A stretch of DNA of 64,000 nt, from contig BSQZ01000015.1 in assembly GCA_033239005.1 (NCBI GenBank), positions 4,056,001 to 4,120,000 on the forward strand, given 5' to 3'. The position numbers were made by a program, and so were the translations under genes. A model generated the notes under the pieces. That model saw only the letters and a program-made list of their open reading frames with translations. It was not told the origin of the DNA and did no database searches. This stretch comes from Lamellibrachia satsuma. Lineage: Eukaryota; Annelida; Polychaeta; Sabellida; Siboglinidae. Shown piece after piece: positions 60,740-64,000 of the stretch (position 1 is the first letter of the stretch; every line of letters starts with the position of its first letter).

Positions 60740-62430
60740 TGTTATTGTTGCCTGTGCCTTCGCCTCCGTCACTATGTCCGTGTCATTGCCTTCAAAGTTT
60801 GCTGCGTCAAGACGTCAACATCTTGCGCTCTCGGTAGTGGCGACTACATTATGATCGACTTCATACTTTTTGCAGCCTGCGACCTTAACGCATAACGGAA
60901 AACACAGAACAGTTAAACATACCACCACTATATCCGTGCCCTTTCCTTCAAAGTCTTCTGCAACAAGACATCCATATAATGTGCTCGTTCTCGGCAGTGA
61001 CGACGACATACTTTGTTTCCAACCTGCAACCCTAATTCATGAAAGAACACGCAGACAAGTTCAACATTAGCATAATCATATATCTATATTTCAAATGATA
61101 TGTTTACCTGTTGCAAGATGCTACTTCGTATGTATGATGTTTTTTCGCACATGAAAAGAGATATCATACATCATTAATTTGATCAGATCGAAACAGCAAG
61201 ATATAACGACCTTTACCCTAAATTAAGAAAAACAAAAAGGAAAATATGTACAGCAGCAACTACATACAAACTTGTTGATTGACGATGCTTCGTTCGATGT
61301 ATGTTGGCCCATGGTTGGCGCTGAGCTGCTTTGCAGCAGAAAACGCTAACTTGAACGAGGGGTAGCATTACAAATATCGCAGTCGTTGTCCTACCTGCAA
61401 ATTCGTCAACAACCTAGTCTGTGACTCTCGGTATCTAGTTTCGCTCGCCACTCCTCCAAATATCCGCAAACGTCACTGCTGATGTGATGCGTATGAAAAC
61501 AAAAAGCAGACCAAATTTAAACTGAATAAAGAATAGCATTACAATATTAGAACTGTTACCCTACCTGCATTAGTTGCGACGAGTCCTCTTCGGTGTCCTC
61601 TTCTGTTTCCTCTTCTGCGTCCTTTTCTGCTCCATCTTCTGCGTCCTCTTCTGCTCCATTTCTGTTTCCTCTTCTGCTCCATCTCCTGCTTCCTCTTCTG
61701 CGTCCTCTTCTGCTCCATCTTCTGCTTCCTCTTCTGCGTCCTCTTCTGCTCCATCTTCTGCGTCCTCTTCTGCTCTATCTTCTGCGTCCTCTTCTGCGTC
61801 CTCTTCTGCTCCATCTTCTGCGTCCTCTTCTGCTCCATCTTCTGCGTCATCTTCTGCTCCATCTTCTGCTTCCTCTTCTGCGTCCTCTTCTGGGTCCAAC
61901 CTGTCCCGTGACCATGGGTAGGGACCCCTTCTGGGTACTGGCAGCCGGGTCAACTGCGTCCGGGGCTAGCTAAGGGCAGGGACGACAACACCCTGGACTG
62001 TATACCAGCCTGCTACCCTATAATCTGAAAAGTAAACATAAGTTAAGGATTAGCAAACTAAAAGGTAGAATCTGTAATCGCATCTATGGAGACACTCAAC
62101 AGCAGCAATTAACGTAATACCCTTCGCTTTTGCTCAATATTCCTATTTCGTATAATAGTACGTCCTCTGACGTCACGGCTGATGTTTCGCGCATGAAAAC
62201 AGAAAGAGACAACTTTAAAATGAACAATGAATGGCATCACAATATTAGAACAGGTAGCTTACATGCATAGGTTACGACACATGTCAATAACCTTGCCCGT
62301 GACCCTGGGTAGGCACTCTTTCCATGTACTGGCAGTCTGATCAGCGGTGCCCGTCGCTAGCTAAGGGCACAAACACACCGTGGACTGCATACCTTTGTGC
62401 AGCCTGCTCCCCTAGCAACTGAAACCAATA
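60740..62430. repeat. Diverged tandem duplications of larger modules
   Basis: Paired blocks: 60760-60905 with 60925-61050 (ccttcaaagt, gctctcgg/gttctcgg, cctgca/cctgcg), and about 61460-62030 with 62150-62430 (gatg...gcgtatgaaaac, cacaatattagaac, gtactggcag, gctagctaagggca). Several copies have minus-strand donor-like sequences at equivalent positions, which may mean duplicated exons. No convincing protein was obtained. Confidence 0.55.
61575..61895. repeat. 12/24/36-bp hierarchical repeat (tcttctgctccatcttctgcg)
   Basis: Units of ctcttctgctccat and cttctgcgtc alternate through about 320 bases. The minus strand reads as acidic Glu-Asp-Ala-Glu repeats in one frame and Lys/Gln/Glu repeats in another; the plus strand reads Ser/Ala. 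None is favoured by start or splice evidence. Confidence 0.9.
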
Positions 62431-64000
62431 CATACAATTCATAAAAATAACAATAATACAGTAGGGTATATATAAATGGAGTTGTCGGCAGATGCTTGAA
62501 AATATGTTTTTCTAAAACCGAAACTGTTTTTTGGATGTTTCCAAAACGTTAGACGAGAGTCACCAATGCTGCCGATAAGTATTGATAGGATCGGAAATCT
62601 TCCTCGACTGCCATATATTGGTCCGCCGCTTTTTTATATTTAGTTCGTTAGGGGATCTACTGTACTATCCGTTTGAATATGTCATTCGGAGGATTCTCTA
62701 CTGGAATCTCTGACACCAACACACGGGGTTGTACCGAATTTTCGCAGTCTGAAATATTGACAATTGCTGGTTTTCGTCGGAATGGTGGTGGAAAATTGTG
62801 TTATTAATATACAAATGTTTATATATCACATGTTTACATTATTGCGTAGAGAAAACATTTAAATACAACAGATACCCGAAATCACCTGTAAATATCCAGA
62901 ATGCCTCTTGCGAAAATACGACACCCGTGGTGTGACGTAGACACTTCAATGCAGTGACGTCATATTGACGATCAGCAATCATTCGTACTTAATAAATGCT
63001 AATGACATGCACAACAAGTAATATGACACTAAGCAATACCTCTTTGTGATAATAGTCAATGTTGGACTACAACAGCAACAGTTCGTTTACCTCTGTCCGT
63101 TCTCCGGTTTGTTTAACGTGAACGTGGCATTGCGGAAATTGTAATCCCTTTGAGTTTCGTACGACATAGTCATAGGTCTACATTTTTACTACACCTTTCG
63201 TTAATCATATGCGGAATAGTGTCACTGTTCACTGTCTTGGCTGATGCCTTCTCATCTCATGTTGCGTACGATGACAAGAATTCTCCGTTCTTGTTCACCG
63301 AGACGTTGGCAAGCAGCGTTGGCAAGACTTACAGCCTCGTCCTCGGGCTTTTACTACGGGAAACAGAAATGCGCAAAAACGGCACCCACGTCATTTCCGT
63401 CATAGACAGTCACAAAATTCACGTGTTAAGTGGTGGACGATAGCGTTGATATTATAAAGCGAAACAAAAGGCAAGGTTTTGGGGCTATGCACCTAAAAGA
63501 TTTAATAAAAACTAACCATTTGCAACTACAATCAAGAATATATCGCTAGCTAGTGATTTTCTCAGAATTTGTTCTAAAAGAGGGACAACATTCTGGTCAA
63601 ATCTCAGTTTTCATGGCGGCCGATATGTTTACCAGGGCGGGAGAATAAGTGACTGGCAATTCTAGGAAATCGACGCCGGTAGACTTCCGCTGTGAACATG
63701 ACTGAGATTATTAGTCGCACGTTGGAAAGACAAAAGAATACGCCCCCTGGCAACTCGGCAGTTACCGGCCCAAATAATTGAAAGTGTACCAGTGCAAAAC
63801 ATGTTGTTTTCCATCTTTAGCCATCTCTCAGGGATCAATATTGCAGCTATTACAATATCATGGCCATACACGTATTATTTTTAATGTAAGTACATTATTT
63901 TAAGCAATTAAATTTATTTCTTTTGGTATTTGAACATTTATTTAAACATAATTGTTCTGAACTTATGTATACTATATTATGATTAGTCTTGAGATATTTA
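62431..64000. other. No gene recognised at right edge
   Basis: There is a hydrophobic ORF without ATG at 63150-63443, a YY1-like atggcggcc at about 63613 and a short ATG frame at 63699 (MTEIISRTLERQKNTPPGNS). These could mark the start of a plus-strand gene that continues outside the window, but no splice structure confirms it. Confidence 0.3.

Noticed and set aside
61570..61973. Acidic or Ser/Ala repeat ORFs on both strands
   Set aside because: All derive from one short tandem repeat; no start or splice evidence selects a frame.
63150..63443. 97-codon hydrophobic plus ORF
   Set aside because: There is no ATG in frame after the preceding stop until late in the frame, and no acceptor supports it as an exon; kept only as a remark for the right edge.

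Overview
This window reads as nuclear DNA of an intron-rich invertebrate animal. AT-rich introns, short GT-AG exons, animal-type protein families, tRNA-derived SINEs, hAT- and pogo-like miniature elements and a CR1-type LINE support this. A lophotrochozoan, perhaps a mollusc, is my guess; nothing in the window proves the phylum. No bacterial genes, CRISPR array or free-standing tRNA/rRNA genes were seen.

Layout. 1-3.7 kb: the last five exons of a plus-strand gene, only weakly resembling the calpain-15 (small optic lobes) C-terminus. 4.5-21.0 kb: a complete minus-strand NOL10 gene, convergent with the first, which I resolved into 20 coding exons (683 codons plus stop, all phases consistent). 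21.0-21.4 kb: a probable shared promoter for NOL10 and a small divergent plus-strand gene (21.4-22.65 kb) that looks broken. 22.7-55.8 kb: a complete minus-strand RTEL1 (iron-sulphur DNA helicase of telomere and genome maintenance), resolved into 34 coding exons (1,261 codons plus stop) plus a likely 5' UTR exon. Walker A, four iron-sulphur cysteines, DEAH box, motif VI, one harmonin-like domain, a PCNA-binding-like motif and a C-terminal RING are all visible. 56.7-57.5 kb: a two-exon plus-strand gene for a small secreted acidic Ser/Glu/Gly protein with SGSG motifs, proteoglycan-like. 57.6-64 kb: mainly repeats and diverged tandem duplications with no gene I can defend.

The introns carry most of the unusual content. 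RTEL1 intron 2 is largely one nearly full-length CR1-type LINE with decayed ORFs. Intron 11 holds about 2 kb of a 29-bp tandem repeat that is stop-free on its minus strand and so yields large false ORFs. Three exon-intron junctions (NOL10 exons 10 and 12, RTEL1 exon 9) have been duplicated into nearby intron sequence. NOL10 (ribosome biogenesis) and RTEL1 (genome stability) are housekeeping genes; nothing suggests that the genes here form one pathway.
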